NCBI GenBank assembly: GCA_024760905.1
Contig: CM045733.1
Coordinates: 31,306,001 to 31,370,000, forward strand
From: Plotosus lineatus
Lineage: Eukaryota; Chordata; Actinopteri; Siluriformes; Plotosidae
Direction of reading: 5' to 3'
Length of the DNA: 64,000 nt
Shown: piece by piece, positions 37,640 through 49,016 of the stretch
How the letters are laid out: each line of letters opens with the position of its first letter
How positions within the stretch are numbered: position 1 is the stretch's first letter
The notes under the pieces: model-generated
Databases searched by the model: none
What the model saw: the letters and a program-made list of their open reading frames with translations, nothing else
What the model was told of the DNA's origin: nothing
Position numbers and translations under genes: made by a program

Positions 37640-37904
37640 CACAGCCGTTCTGGATTTCCATAAATGTGTCCATCTTATTAAAATATCTAAACTTCTCTTG
37701 GACAATTTAAACTCCTGTAAGAAATCTCATGTTTGTATAACAATTTCAACCATTTTAACAATAAGCCTCTGCACTAATAGACTCATCACCAACTAAGATA
37801 TAAACACATGCTGCACATTCTGCAGCTTGTTCTTTTTTTTTTTTTTTTACTCGCTATCTTTTTACTCACTATCTCCTCATCTGAATATGTTTAAAATTTA
37901 ATTA
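37637..37904. other. trhde intron, nothing recognised
   Basis: AT-rich, with a T run near 37832-37848. Confidence 0.5.
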
Positions 37905-38255
37905 GTATATATTCATTCATTTTCTGAACTGCTTAATCTTAATTATGGTCGTAGGGAGGCTGGAACCCATTTCAGTCGACTCCAAGTGAGGGCGGGGTAC
38001 ACCCTGGACAGCTCGCCAGGCCACTACAGAGCCAACACTCACACAACCATTCACATTCATATCTAGGGGTTATTTGAAACAGCCAATTAACCTACTGTGC
38101 ATCTTTTTTGGAGTCTGGGAGGAAAGCAGAGGAAACCCATGCAAATACGGGGAGAGCATGCAAACGCCACACAGAAACACCCAAGCTCGAAATTGAACCT
38201 AGGACCTTCTATCTGTGAGGCGGGTATGCTGACCACTTTGCCACCTTTTTGGTAT
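37905..38255 (-). mobile_element. tRNA-headed SINE with L2-like tail, antisense, near full length
   Basis: In reverse it reads head (GGTGGCAAAGTGGTCAGCAT A-box region; GGTTCAATTTC B-box region), body (GCATGCTCTCCCCGTATTTG; TTAATTGGCTGTTTCAAAT; TGAATGGTTGTGTGAGTG) and tail (TGGCCTGGCGAGCTGTCCAG; GAAAATGAATGAAT). Same family as 3037-3346. Confidence 0.85.
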
Positions 38256-38934
38256 TGTTAATTAATGTAAACAATCCACATGAAATAAATATCTAAAATA
38301 ATGTGTTCCCCCAAAATATAGTAATATTGTTATGTATGGTGTTGACAGAAAGTGTGCGTAAAGGTGGCTGATGTACACGACTGAGTGTAGTAATGTCAGA
38401 GCATGCTGCTTACTGTGACTGAGGCTCTATTTCAAATGCGTTGACAGTTTGACATTTGATCAATATATTGTACTCAGGACTCACACCAACTCTCACTGTG
38501 TACCCACTGTCTGCCAAGTAACCATAGAAACACCTGTTTGTTCGTGTAATAGCTTTTGTCCTTAAGCAGCCTTGTATACATGGCAGAAATCCACAGGCAA
38601 GCACTAACCACAATACCACCATGTCGACTATTTGCTAATCCTTCACCATGGATGTTACAACCTCTATCTTTATTACTATTAATAAAAAATGTGGTTATAC
38701 AATGGATTAGTAAAAATGATGGGCTATGTCCTCTGGCTTTGTACTGAAGGTGATGATTAGAATCACAGTAATGTGACTGAATAATTCTGACACAACATGA
38801 ATCTGAAGTGAGCCATGAGTCTTTCTTAAGCTGTAATTAAATGCCTTTAAGTGGGGATTTCTGTCTGAATTTCTGAAATAGGTCATTCCAGATATTGTTC
38901 AGTATCTTGAGTAAAAATTGTATTGGAGAGAGGA
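38256..38934. other. trhde intron, nothing recognised
   Basis: No exon or repeat recognised. Confidence 0.5.
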
Positions 38935-39355
38935 GAACATATAATGAAGTGCAGAAAATGATAGGCTGCTCAACTAAAATGATTGCACATGCTTTAAAAT
39001 GACAAACAAAACCTGAAAGAAGTGGAATAAATAAATAAAAAAAACATTTGAATGGATTGAAGAAGAGCCAAAATGGCAAGGACTTAGCCAACAATTAGCT
39101 CCAGGAAGATCACAGAAGGTCTAATGTTACCTGTGAGTCCTGTTACAATTAGAAGACACCTATGTAAAGCCGCTCTATCGGCAAGAAGCCCATGCAAAGT
39201 CCCAATGTTGACAAAAAGACATGTGCTGAAGAGGTTACAACATGCCAAAGAGCACACTGACTGGCCTAATGAGAAATGGAGCAATATTCTGTGGACTGAT
39301 GAAAGTAAGATTATTCTTTTTGGGTCTAGTGGCTGAAGACAGTTTGTCAGATGTC
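38935..39355 (+). pseudogene. Tc1-like transposase fragment (copy C)
   Basis: The frame reads VQKMIGCSTKMIAHALK then a stop (N-terminal helix-turn-helix). Further pieces follow, then [20 protein letters not shown] (second helix-turn-helix), [20 protein letters not shown], and [18 protein letters not shown] then a stop at 39334-39336. D in TDES is the first catalytic Asp; the rest of the catalytic domain is missing. It belongs to a different Tc1 subfamily from copies A and B and still has the HAKEHTDW segment that those lack. Broken by stops and truncated. Confidence 0.85.
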
Positions 39356-39632
39356 ACGGACCAACAGCAATGGAATAACAAAGTCTGATTGTAAAATTTG
39401 AACAATTTATTAAATGAACAATAACAATGAATGATTGCTTCAAGAGAACACTTAGACAAATAACTAAAAACACTTCTGGATACGTACAAAAATTTGGGAG
39501 GTGTGAAAATTATACACAAGTCCTGAAAATATCATGGAAATGTCCGAAACAGTGAACTTCCTAGAAACCCTAGAAGTGTGCTTCCTGGTGATGGTAAAAG
39601 CAGTCAATTCCTGTATGTGATATAAGTGAAAT
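39356..39632. other. trhde intron, nothing recognised
   Basis: No exon or repeat recognised. Confidence 0.5.
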
Positions 39633-39648
39633 AGTCCAGAGCAGGTAA

Positions 39649-39908
39649 TCCCCCAGTGCGGCTAACTGGGTTATCAAAGGCGGGCCATGTCTCTCACTGT
39701 CTATGGTGAGAGGCATGTAAAAGAACCATTGCTGACATTCGTAAAGAGTAGGCTGCAAAGTCGTCAGCGTGTTTCTGTCCCTTGCTAAAAGGGTTGTGAC
39801 AGGAAGGGCATCCGACGTAAAAACCTCTGCCAAATCAAACGTGCGAATCAGATGATTCGCTGTGGCGACTCCCGAGTAAAAGGGGAAAAAGCCGAACGGA
39901 AGACAGAC
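39649..39908 (+). mobile_element. Headless SINE with RTE-type tail and 16-bp target duplication
   Basis: Starts TCCCCCAGTGCGGCTAACTG, so the tRNA head is absent. The body is complete and the tail is RTE-type (GGGTTGTGACAGGAAGGGCA; GATTCGCTGTGGCGACTCCC; AAAAAGCCGAACGGAAGAC). Perfect 16-bp direct repeats AGTCCAGAGCAGGTAA flank it (39633-39648, 39909-39924). Confidence 0.93.
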
Positions 39909-39924
39909 AGTCCAGAGCAGGTAA

Positions 39925-40520
39925 AATCCATTGAGAGTCCTGTGAAATCTAGTGAAATGTCTATACTGAAGATGTTTTTCAGTGGAGATGCAGTGCCAAG
40001 TGGTCTAGGAGTTCAGAAGAGTCCCACAATGTCTTTCATAGTGGTCAATTTAAAACTGTTCCTTGGGCTAGTGCTCTGCCTCCTTATATAGTCTTTGATA
40101 TATCTAGATCTTTACAGAAGCTTCCAAAAAAACATAAGCTTTTTTTTTTGTTTACGTGGGGCAGAAACTTCTTGACAGTCAAAATGAGGCCACTTGTTCA
40201 TAATGCCGTTTAGTGTAAAGTACACAATGCCGTTTAGTGTAAAGCGCACTTTTCATTAAGTGGCGACAGAAGCGCCGGCTACTATTAACCTAGCGCCGGT
40301 TATATTTTATAATCGTAAATAGTAATATTTAATAATATAATAATAATCTTTAATTAATTTTTTTCAGGGCTTTCTTAAGCTATGTACTTGACAACATGAT
40401 CATTTGTTTTGATAATTTCTCAATTGGTTCACTTCTGATATCCCATGATGCACTATGCTACCTCATTCAAAAGTGCAGTGCTTTTTATATATGTGCAGCC
40501 ATGTGCCTGTGCTCCCGTGT
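39925..40520. other. trhde intron with a short tandem duplication
   Basis: ATGCCGTTTAGTGTAAAG occurs twice in a row at about 40202-40245. Otherwise nothing recognised. Confidence 0.6.
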
Positions 40521-40594
40521 AGATTTAGATAGTGATGGGTCGTACAAACCCGGGTAAAATATAGTCCAAACTGATGTAATCCGTACCAACATGC

Positions 40595-40756
40595 ATGGCG
40601 CCAAAGCGAAGTAGATCTAAACGACCAACATTAAATAAGTTGTGGAAGCAATTCAAGACTGATGATTCCACTGTTTCAGAAACATTCGTATCTCATGAAA
40701 TCGGTAAAAAAGTTTTATGTCATGTCCGAACACAAATTATTTCTTCATTGCACTGA
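40595..40756 (+). CDS. Small ORF, possible hAT-type transposase N-terminus
   Basis: An ATG at 40595 opens 53 codons (MAPKRSRSKRPTLNKLWKQF, KTDDSTVSETF, EIGKKVLCHV...), ending with TGA at 40754-40756. The start is basic with an aromatic W-K-Q-F, as in N-termini of hAT-related transposases. About 60 bases upstream lies TAGTGATGGGTCGTACAAAC, which resembles a hAT terminal repeat. No BED zinc finger or catalytic part is visible. It could equally be chance. Confidence 0.35.
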   Translation: MAPKRSRSKRPTLNKLWKQFKTDDSTVSETFVSHEIGKKVLCHVRTQIISSLH

Positions 40757-40835
40757 GCGATAATAGTGAAAACTAGTCCCCAACTAAACTAGCCTAATCT
40801 TAGTCTTAATGGATTCACGCCACACTATACAGAGA

Positions 40836-40968
40836 CGAAAATTCATGTACTTGACTTGGGCTACGTTGACAAATAGATCTGCATAACGCTCATTAGGTCC
40901 TACATTGAACACGGGCATTATGTAGATCTATTTGTTAATGTATCCCAAGTCATTCCCATGCCTTTTTC
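40836..40968. repeat. Long inverted repeat / hairpin
   Basis: The 37-base arms at 40853-40889 and 40915-40951 pair at 32 of 37 positions with a 25-base loop. The left arm begins GACTTGGGCTACGTTGAC and the core AACAAATAGATCT-type segment is perfect (ACAAATAGATCT). Three of the five mismatches become G-U pairs in plus-sense RNA. Weaker similarity extends outward (GAAAATTCATG against the reversed GAAAAAGGCATG). Probably the remains of a palindromic MITE. Confidence 0.85.
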
Positions 40969-40969
40969 A

Positions 40970-41262
40970 TGGCAAAATGGTCTTAATACAGTATAGGGTT
41001 TCACTAGCAGCTCAGTGTGATTATTTCACATTGGTGTGTGTGTGGGGGGGTGGTGGTGGCCACAAATAAGATTGTTAGACATTTAATTTCGAACAAAGAA
41101 AAACTGCGTCAGTGTCAGATATTAAGGAGCCAAAGGGACCACCCCAACCCCCCAAGAAAAAATAGTAAAATAATGAGTACATAAATTAGGTACAGATCTA
41201 TAAATATACCTGAAAAATATTATTTCCCTTTCCCAAATTATATCTAATTTTGTACATACTGA
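40970..41262. other. trhde intron, G-rich tract, otherwise nothing recognised
   Basis: A G-rich run (GTGTGTGTGTGGGGGGGTGG) lies at 41033-41052. Confidence 0.5.
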
Positions 41263-42774
<1,512 letters not shown>

Positions 42775-43560
42775 CTCCTCTCCAGAACCCCTGCATAGGC
42801 TTTCCCGGGAAGGCTGAGAAATGTGATTCCACTAGTTGGAACACTCCCCCTGGTCCCCCTTTTAAAAAGCATGTTTGGCCTGCCAGTACTTGTCTGCTGC
42901 CTCAGGAGTCTGCCAATGAGAACTGATAGACCTCCCTTTTCAGATGGACACCCCCCTTTATTGCAGGTGTCTCCCATCATCAAGTTTGGGGATCACCGCC
43001 ACGATAAGCCCTGAGAACCTTCTGGCCTCAGCTATGGTCTGCCGCCTCATTAACAGAGGCAGAAGACCCCACCAAACGTTCCCAGGAGACCCTAAACTAC
43101 ACACTTTTAGCCTGCCAGGTCTGGATGGCAGCTTTCCTCGCCATCGGAGCCAGCTCAAAAACAGGTGGTGATCGGTTGACAGCTCAGCTCCTCTATTCAC
43201 TCGAGTGTCCAGAATATGCAGCTGCAAGTCCGGTGACACAACAAAGTCGATCATCAAATTGCAGACTAGGGTGCCCTGGTGCCAAGTACACTTATGGACA
43301 CCCTTATGTTTGAACATGGTGTTTGCAATGGACAAACTGTGACGAGCGCACAAGTCCAACAGTGAAACAGACAACGAGGGAGTCCTCCGAGGGAGCATTG
43401 TCCAACACACCCTCTACAGACTCCAAGAATGGTAGATACTCTGAACTGTCGTTTGGTGCAGAAGCACCTCTCCCCTTGAGCAACTTCAGAATGGAATAAA
43501 GTCCAGTTCCTCTCAAGATTGGTGGTTTTAGAGCCCAAGCTATGCATTCAGGTGAGTCCG
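42775..43560 (-). mobile_element. LINE fragment: endonuclease end joined to early RT, antisense
   Basis: The minus strand gives LCARHSLSIANTMFKHKGVH, KCTWHQGTLVCNLMIDFVV, LHILDTRVNRGAELSTDHHL (43410-43100; endonuclease C-terminus with the D-x-x-x-x-S-T-D-H-H motif). Toward 42775 it gives a stretch ending ITFLSLPGKAYAGVLERR (RT start). The region between is shortened. Same family as 62916-64000, which overlaps in the LERR...PRIQEE part. Confidence 0.8.
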
Positions 43561-43987
43561 ACTATATCTAGTTAGTATCCCTCAACGTCACACACCAGCT
43601 CAGCTCAGACCCCCCCCCCCCCCCCCCCAGGCCAGAGAAGAGACATTCCATGTTTCAAGAGTTAGAGTAAGTAGCTAAGGATTGGTGCGACAGAACCCAT
43701 GCCTTTGGCTGCTACCCTACTTACCATGCGACTGATCTATAGCTCTTCTCCCAGGGAAGAAGCCCACCATCGGCTTCGAGCATCTAACTCAGGCCTGGCT
43801 CCAGCAGGGGACACGACCTTCCTCTGTGCAAGGGAAACTATGTCTTTTTATTTTTCTCCATGGAGAACCGTGTTTCATTTGGACCTTCACCTAAGGACCT
43901 GTTTACCTTGGGTGACCTTACCAGGGGCAAAAAGCCCCAGAAAACATAGCTCCAAGAATCATCAGGACAGGCAAACCCCGATAAATT
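43561..43987. other. trhde intron; poly-C run
   Basis: A run of about 20 C at 43609-43628. Part of the following sequence (to 43975) may be LINE 5' leader, but this is not certain. Confidence 0.45.
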
Positions 43988-43997
43988 ATATGTTATT

Positions 43998-44249
43998 CAT
44001 TCATTTATTTTCTGAACTGCTTAAACCTAATTAGGGTTGTGGGGAGGTTGGTGCCCATCTCACTCGACTCTGGGCAAGGGCAGAGTACACCCTGGACAGA
44101 TTGCCAGGCCTGCATGGGGCAGAAGCACACTGATGGCAATATAGTCTACTCCTGTTGAAAGTCAGCAATGGCTCTTTTACATGCCTCACACCATAGACAG
44201 TGAGAGACATGGCCGGCCTTTGCTAACCCAGTCAGCTGCACTGGAGATG
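43998..44249 (-). mobile_element. Headless SINE with L2-like tail and 10-bp target duplication
   Basis: Reversed, it starts near CCAGTGCAGCTGACTGGGTT without a tRNA head, continues through the body, and ends in the L2-like tail (TTTCTGAACTGCTTAAACCT in plus-strand form). ATATGTTATT flanks it on both sides (43988-43997, 44250-44259). Confidence 0.88.
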
Positions 44250-44464
44250 ATATGTTATTGTAATTTATAATAATAGAAAATGTGCTGATGTGAAATCCAG
44301 ACAATAATAGTACCTAAAACATTATAGCATTTAACATGATAAAGACAATCAATAAGAGTAATTACAGCCATACACAAAACAAGTATTCACAGAGAACTGC
44401 ATCCTGTTTTTAAATATATAGAACAACTTAGTAATGAAAATGAATGGCTTACAACTTTTAATTA

Positions 44465-45860
44465 CACACTGGATGTAAAATGAAAAGCATTTAATGCTTT
44501 AATTAAAAATAAATGTCTAGTTTCTTTAGGCAGACAATACATGGTTTTACTTTCCAACCGAGCATACAAGTCATCATACGTCCTCTGTTTGGCCTTTGAC
44601 ACCGCTACCTTCGCCTTACACTGTGTCTCCCTGTACTCCTGTTGACTCTCTTCGTTCCTCTCAATGTCCCACTTCTTCTTAGCTAATCTCTTCCTTAGTA
44701 CACACTCCTGCACTTCCTCATTCCACCACCAAGTCTCTTTATCTACTCTCCTTCCAGATGACACACCAAGTACTCTCTCACCTGTCTCCCGATCACATGT
44801 AGTTGTCCAGTCATCTGGAAGCTCTTCCTGACCACCCAGAGCCTGTTTCAACTCCTCCTTGAAGACAACACGACACTTTTCCTTTTTCAGCTTCCACCAC
44901 TTTGTCTTCTGCTCTGCCTTTGCCTTATTCACCTTCCTCACCATCAGAGTCATCCTGCACACCACCATCTTATGCTGTTTGGCAACACTCTCACCCGCTA
45001 CAACTTTGCAGTCACTGACTTCCTTCAAATTATATTGCCTGCACAAGATGTAGTCTACTTGTGTCCTCCTACCCCCACTTTTATAAGTCAGCCTATGCTC
45101 CTGTCTCTTCTGGAAGAAAGTATTTACCACAGCCATTTCCATCCTTTTTGCAAAATCTACCAACATCTGTTCTTCTGCATTCCTGTCCTGGATACCAAAC
45201 CTGCCCATCACTTCCCCTTCTGTTTCCTGCACCAATATGTCCATTGAAGTCTGCCCCAATGACCACTCGTTCATCTCTGGGGGTACTCTGCATCACATCA
45301 TCTAACTCACTCCAGAATCTCTCCTTCTCTTCTCGCTCACATCCTGCCTGTGGGGCATAAGCACTAACAACATTGAACATCATGCCTTCAATTTCTAACT
45401 TGAGACTCATCACTCTGTCTGACACTCTTTTCACTTCTAGAACATTCCTGACAAACTCCTCCTTCAAGATGACTCTTACTCCATTTCTCTTCCCATCCAC
45501 CCCATGATAAAACAGCTTAAACCCTGCTCCTAAGCTTCTAGCCTTGCTACCTTTCCACCTGGTCTCCTGAACACACAGTATGTCCACCTTCCTCCTTTGC
45601 ATCATGTCAGTTAGCTCACTACCTTTTCCTGCCATAGTTCCAACATTCAAAGTCCCTACTTTCAGTCCTAGACTCATGCCTTTCCTCTTCTCTCTCTGCC
45701 TACGGACACGCCTCCCACCTCTCCTTCTTCGATGTCTTCGACCAACAGTAGTCCAATTTCCACCAGCACCCTGTTGGTTGACAGCACTGATGGCGGTCGT
45801 TGTTAACCCGGGCCTCGACCGATCCGGTATGACAGTCTTTGTAGTGACTTGCATATTTTA
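44465..45860 (-). mobile_element. RTE LINE, endonuclease and linker, antisense
   Basis: Two overlapping minus-strand frames. 45854-45093 starts MQVTTKTVIPDRSRPGLTT and covers an Arg-rich segment and the AP-endonuclease domain: KVGTLNVGTMAGKGSEL, DILCVQETRWKGSKARSL, VVSAYAPQAG, RVVIGADFNGHIGAGNRRG. 45274-44465 continues in a shifted frame with VDFAKRMEMAVVNTFFQKRQ, THE segment RRTQVDYILCRQY, and a linker rich in WWKLKKEK and WWWNEEVQ. A frameshift near 45240 separates them. The catalytic endonuclease residues are visible (N in LNVG, E in QETRW, D and N in ADFNGH). The RT region is missing (3' truncated at about 44465). It is known in fish annotation as 'craniofacial development protein 2-like', which is an RTE product and not a host gene. 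Confidence 0.9.
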
Positions 45861-46112
45861 TTTGGCATTTGTTTTATGACGGATGCCCTTCCTGACGCAA
45901 CCCTTTTTAGCAAGGGACAGAAACACGCTGACGACTTTGCAGCCTACTCTATACGAAAGTCAGCAATGGTTCTTTTACATACCTCTCACCATAGACAGTG
46001 AGAGACATGGCCCGCCTTTGATAACCCAGTTAGCTGCATTGGGGGAGACAGTGACAACCTTGTGGAGAATGGGACTCGAACCCCCAACCTATACTAGACC
46101 ACCACTGCCCCA
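45861..46112 (-). mobile_element. SINE head and body joined to the 5' end of the RTE LINE
   Basis: Read on the minus strand, a tRNA-like head remnant (B box GGTTCGAGTCCC, in plus form GGGACTCGAACCCCCAACCT) and the SINE body run into AGGGCATCCGTCATAAAAC and GCCAAATAAAATATGCAAGT, and then without a break into the RTE leader and start codon at 45854. In other copies the same segment is followed by the RTE 3' end (GATTCGCTGTGGCGAC). So this is either a SINE inserted exactly upstream or the genuine 5' UTR of the LINE. Confidence 0.85.
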
Positions 46113-46164
46113 CTGCCAAAACTCTCACAGTATCCACCTAATTCAAATAATTCACAGACTCCAA

Positions 46165-46345
46165 TCATTGGTGGTCACTGTGAGAGCTCATAAAGAGGTG
46201 GGTGGAAGCCTTGTGTGTCAAAGAGGGGGCATGTGCATGCTTACACTCCTTCCTGGTTGGTGGTGCTTGGATGATAGGGAAGCCAGTACTTGAGGGGTGT
46301 GAATTGAATGAGTTTAAAAAAAAAAAAAAGTGGAGAAAACGGTGG
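46165..46345. repeat. Interspersed repeat, unknown type (copy 1)
   Basis: Shares TCCCTGGTTGGTGGTG-type sequence (here TTCCTGGTTGGTGGTGCTTG), GATAGGGAA, ACTTGAG(A/G)GGTG and GAATTG(A/G)AT with 56130-56460. Confidence 0.65.
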
Positions 46346-46368
46346 GGAAAATCAAAAATAGTAGAATA

Positions 46369-46372
<4 letters not shown>

Positions 46373-46430
<58 letters not shown>

Positions 46431-46431
46431 G
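46373..46431. repeat. (AG)n microsatellite
   Basis: About 28 AG units with one C interruption. Confidence 0.96.
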
Positions 46432-46484
46432 AGCCAGGTTTCTCTGAGATGTGGAATAAAACAGGAACATAGCCTATTTATCTT

Positions 46485-46923
46485 ATAGGGATGGGTATTG
46501 CCTAGATTGTATGTATTGCAATATATTGCAATTTCTAGCATGCATTGCGATATGTATTACGATATATGGCAAGATAGGTTTTAAATTAAAAGTGAACCTG
46601 TTCTTGACAGTATTTATTCTTTATTTCAAAAAGAAAAATCAACAATATTAAAAACATTGTTTTTAGTCATTAAAATAAAAATTCTAAACATCAGAAAAAA
46701 AATCTGTTTATGGAAATGTAATGTTTTGAACTTTGGCACAAACATTAACACTGAAATAGAACTGAATAGTTGCAAGATAAGCTATTTAAACATAGTAAAT
46801 ACACATAACAAATCTTAAAATAGTGTAATGGTGTCTAGTGGTTTTATTATCATATTGTGAAGCCTTAATCATTAATGCATGCATATTACATTTTTAAGGC
46901 GGGATTAAAGGTGGCGCATCATC
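46485..46923. other. Possible hAT-type MITE end, then unrecognised sequence
   Basis: TAGGGATGGGTATTGCCTAG (46487 on) followed by TTGCAATATATTGCAATTTC and GCGATATGTATTACGATATA resembles fish hAT ends with ATATCG-rich subterminal sequence. No second end was found. Confidence 0.4.
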
Positions 46924-46935
46924 CGCGCATGCGCA
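46924..46935. promoter_or_regulatory. NRF1-type palindrome
   Basis: CGCGCATGCGCA is a perfect match to the NRF1 consensus (YGCGCAYGCGCR), in an otherwise AT-rich intron. No gene start is evident beside it; it lies about 750 bp from the candidate antisense ORF at 47500-47688, on its downstream side. Confidence 0.45.
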
Positions 46936-47499
46936 GAACTGTATCATGCATGACTAGACCTCATCAGACCTGTGACCCTGTGAGCAGTAAATTGATGTAT
47001 TTATACATAACAAGGTTAACATTGCATGTATATATGTATATTAATGCCACCATAGCGATGCCCATAGGCCTGGTTGGCACATGCCGCACGTATAACACTT
47101 ACAGTGACAATGACGGCTAAGGAAAGTCAGTCAACCTTTAGAACTTTACAATAATAACATACAATATTGTTTATCATATAAATCACATTAAAATGATCAT
47201 TATGCTGGAGAAAAGTGGAATATAATTTACCGGAATCTGGGATTAATTTTGAGCATGTTGAGACGGAGGCTGAGTTTGCAAGTTGTGTGGTCAATTTTTT
47301 CCAGAGTCAACGGATATTATTGCCAAGTTAGGCAAAAAAAAAAAAAAAACATGCACGGTTAATGTGCCTTGTTGAAGATCAGGTTCATGGGACCGCTTCC
47401 CTCTTTTGCTCATTTTAGAATAAATGTTTAAGCGAAAATCTAGATGCAGTAGGTCAGTAAATTTCTGAGAAATTAGCAACATGAACCGTGGTTTTGTTT
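46936..47499. other. trhde intron, nothing recognised
   Basis: No exon or repeat recognised; A run at 47334-47349. Confidence 0.5.
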
Positions 47500-47688
47500 T
47501 CAGTGGGAATTTCCGTAACCTGTAAAAAAAACAAATTCAATTGGCTGAAGACCTTCATGACATCCGCACTGCCCAATCACGGCATGGCTCTTATTATACC
47601 TGGCTCTCCACACACTGAATGACTGTAGATAAGAGGATGGAAACACGATTGTATCAGGATTACATGCCAGGACCTCTCCAGTCGCCAT
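47500..47688 (-). CDS. Unrecognised antisense ORF, possible first exon
   Basis: The minus strand reads 62 codons from ATG at 47688 (context CAAATGGCGAC): MATGEVLACNPDTIVFPSSY, LQSFSVWRAR, YNKSHAVIGQCGCHEG. I do not recognise the protein. After VWRAR the DNA reads CCAG followed by GTATAA, which could be a splice donor, so the exon might end near 47590. Directly upstream (47710-47718) is an ETS motif ACCGGAAGT, typical of housekeeping promoters. No downstream exon was identified, and it could be a transposon or processed fragment. Low confidence. Confidence 0.25.
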   Translation of the reverse strand: MATGEVLACNPDTIVFPSSYLQSFSVWRARYNKSHAVIGQCGCHEGLQPIEFVFFTGYGNSH

Positions 47689-47709
47689 TTGTTTTTCAAC
47701 GGAAGCATT

Positions 47710-47718
47710 ACTTCCGGT
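47710..47718 (-). promoter_or_regulatory. ETS-family motif upstream of antisense ORF
   Basis: ACCGGAAGT on the minus strand, 22 bases upstream of the ATG at 47688, followed by the partly palindromic AATGCTTCCG. This placement matches GABP/ELK sites at many vertebrate transcription starts. Confidence 0.35.
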
Positions 47719-48494
47719 TCAGTTAGCGGGAACAGCTGAAGTTTTTTTTTGTTTTTTGTTTTTTTTTACTGTTCCGAACTTTTCCGAATGCATGTAAAAA
47801 AAAGCCTGTTTTGCTTCAGAGTATCGCAACACGTATTGTTTGCATGGCATGTTAACCGATAAACCAGTTTTATTGTGCAGCTCTACTATCTTATGATATC
47901 TATGTCCCATGGCAAAACCTCTCTGCTATGTGAAGAGTAATACAGCCTTGAGCTGAAAACCTTACTTAATTTCTTCAAAATTAATGATGTTGTAGTTCTC
48001 TATTACTCTCTATGCTGACAGTATTGAAAAAAAGAACACATTTACAGCCCAGGGATGCAATGCTTCCACAGTTATGTGCCAGAATTTTTCAACTTATCCT
48101 GATTGGATAAACTGGATCATAAAAGAATACCAAAAATGCAGTGGTGATTTTTTTTTTTATTATTTTAAATGAAGGATTTTTTTTTCAATACAAACCAGTG
48201 AGTATATTTATTTTGCATTCCTAACTCGAACACATTTACCCAATTTGTAAAAATCAAGACTCCATAGAGGCTTCCTTTCCAGTCTCAGTAATTGGCATAA
48301 GAGAAATTTAGTTGTTTACTATAGCTGGCGTCACACAGGTTCAGATGGTCAGTCAATGTAGTTCCAAAGCATGTTGGACTGCAGTGGCATTGTCTTGACA
48401 GCATAATACTCTCCACTGACCAGAACTAATCACTATAAAATGAAGATTTTTAAAATGATTTTGGAATTTCATGAGGTTCTCAAAACCATGTATC
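47719..48494. other. trhde intron, nothing recognised
   Basis: T-rich at 47737-47768; no exon seen. Confidence 0.5.
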
Positions 48495-48511
48495 ATCATT
48501 TAGCTGCCATG

Positions 48512-48848
48512 AGATTTCCTTTCGGCTTTTTTCCCTTTATCAGGGGTCGCCACAGACTCGCATGTTTGATTTGGCATAGGTTTTTATATCGGATGCCCTT
48601 CCTGAGACAACCCTTTAGCAAGGGTCAGAAACACGCTGACGGCTTTGCAACTACTCTTTTTTACGAAAGTCAGCAATGGTTCTTTTACATGCCTCTCACC
48701 ATAGACAGTGAGAGACATGGCCTGCCTTTGATAACCCAGTTGGGGGCGCGGGGGGTGCAGTCACAACCTTGTGGAGAGAGGAACTCGAACCCCCAATCTT
48801 AGGATCACTGATCCAGCGCCCTATACCACCAGGCCACCACCGCCCACC
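48512..48848 (-). mobile_element. Full-length SINE with RTE-type tail and target duplication
   Basis: Antisense. In plus form the tail (TTTCGGCTTTTTTCCCTTTA; CGGATGCCCTTCCTGA), body (CCATAGACAGTGAGAGACAT) and tRNA-like head (GGAACTCGAACCCCCAATCT B box; TATACCACCAGGCCACCACC A-box region) are all present. It is flanked by 17-bp direct repeats with two mismatches (48495-48511 and 48849-48865, ATCATTTAGCTGCCATG type). The body is damaged in the CAGTTGGGGGCGCGGGG region. Confidence 0.9.
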
Positions 48849-48902
48849 ACCATTTAGTTGCCATGTTGTAACCTTTCTAAACCTTTTTGAACAGTGCTCA
48901 AT

Positions 48903-49016
48903 ATAACCTTATTAAAATCTATTTTATAACCTTATTAAAATCTATTTTATAACCTTATTAAAATCTATTTTATAACCTTATTAAAATCTATTTATAACCT
49001 TATTAAAATCTATTTT
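48903..49016. repeat. 23-bp tandem repeat, five copies
   Basis: The unit ATAACCTTATTAAAATCTATTT(T) is repeated five times without spacers; the fourth unit lacks one T. Near-perfect identity suggests recent origin. Confidence 0.95.

Noticed and set aside
45093..45854. Host gene 'craniofacial development protein 2-like'
   Set aside because: The motifs (TLNVGTM, QETRWKG, ADFNGH) are those of an RTE LINE endonuclease; a second inverted copy is nearby and both are broken.
48903..49016. CRISPR-like array
   Set aside because: Direct repeats are contiguous without spacers, in a vertebrate intron.
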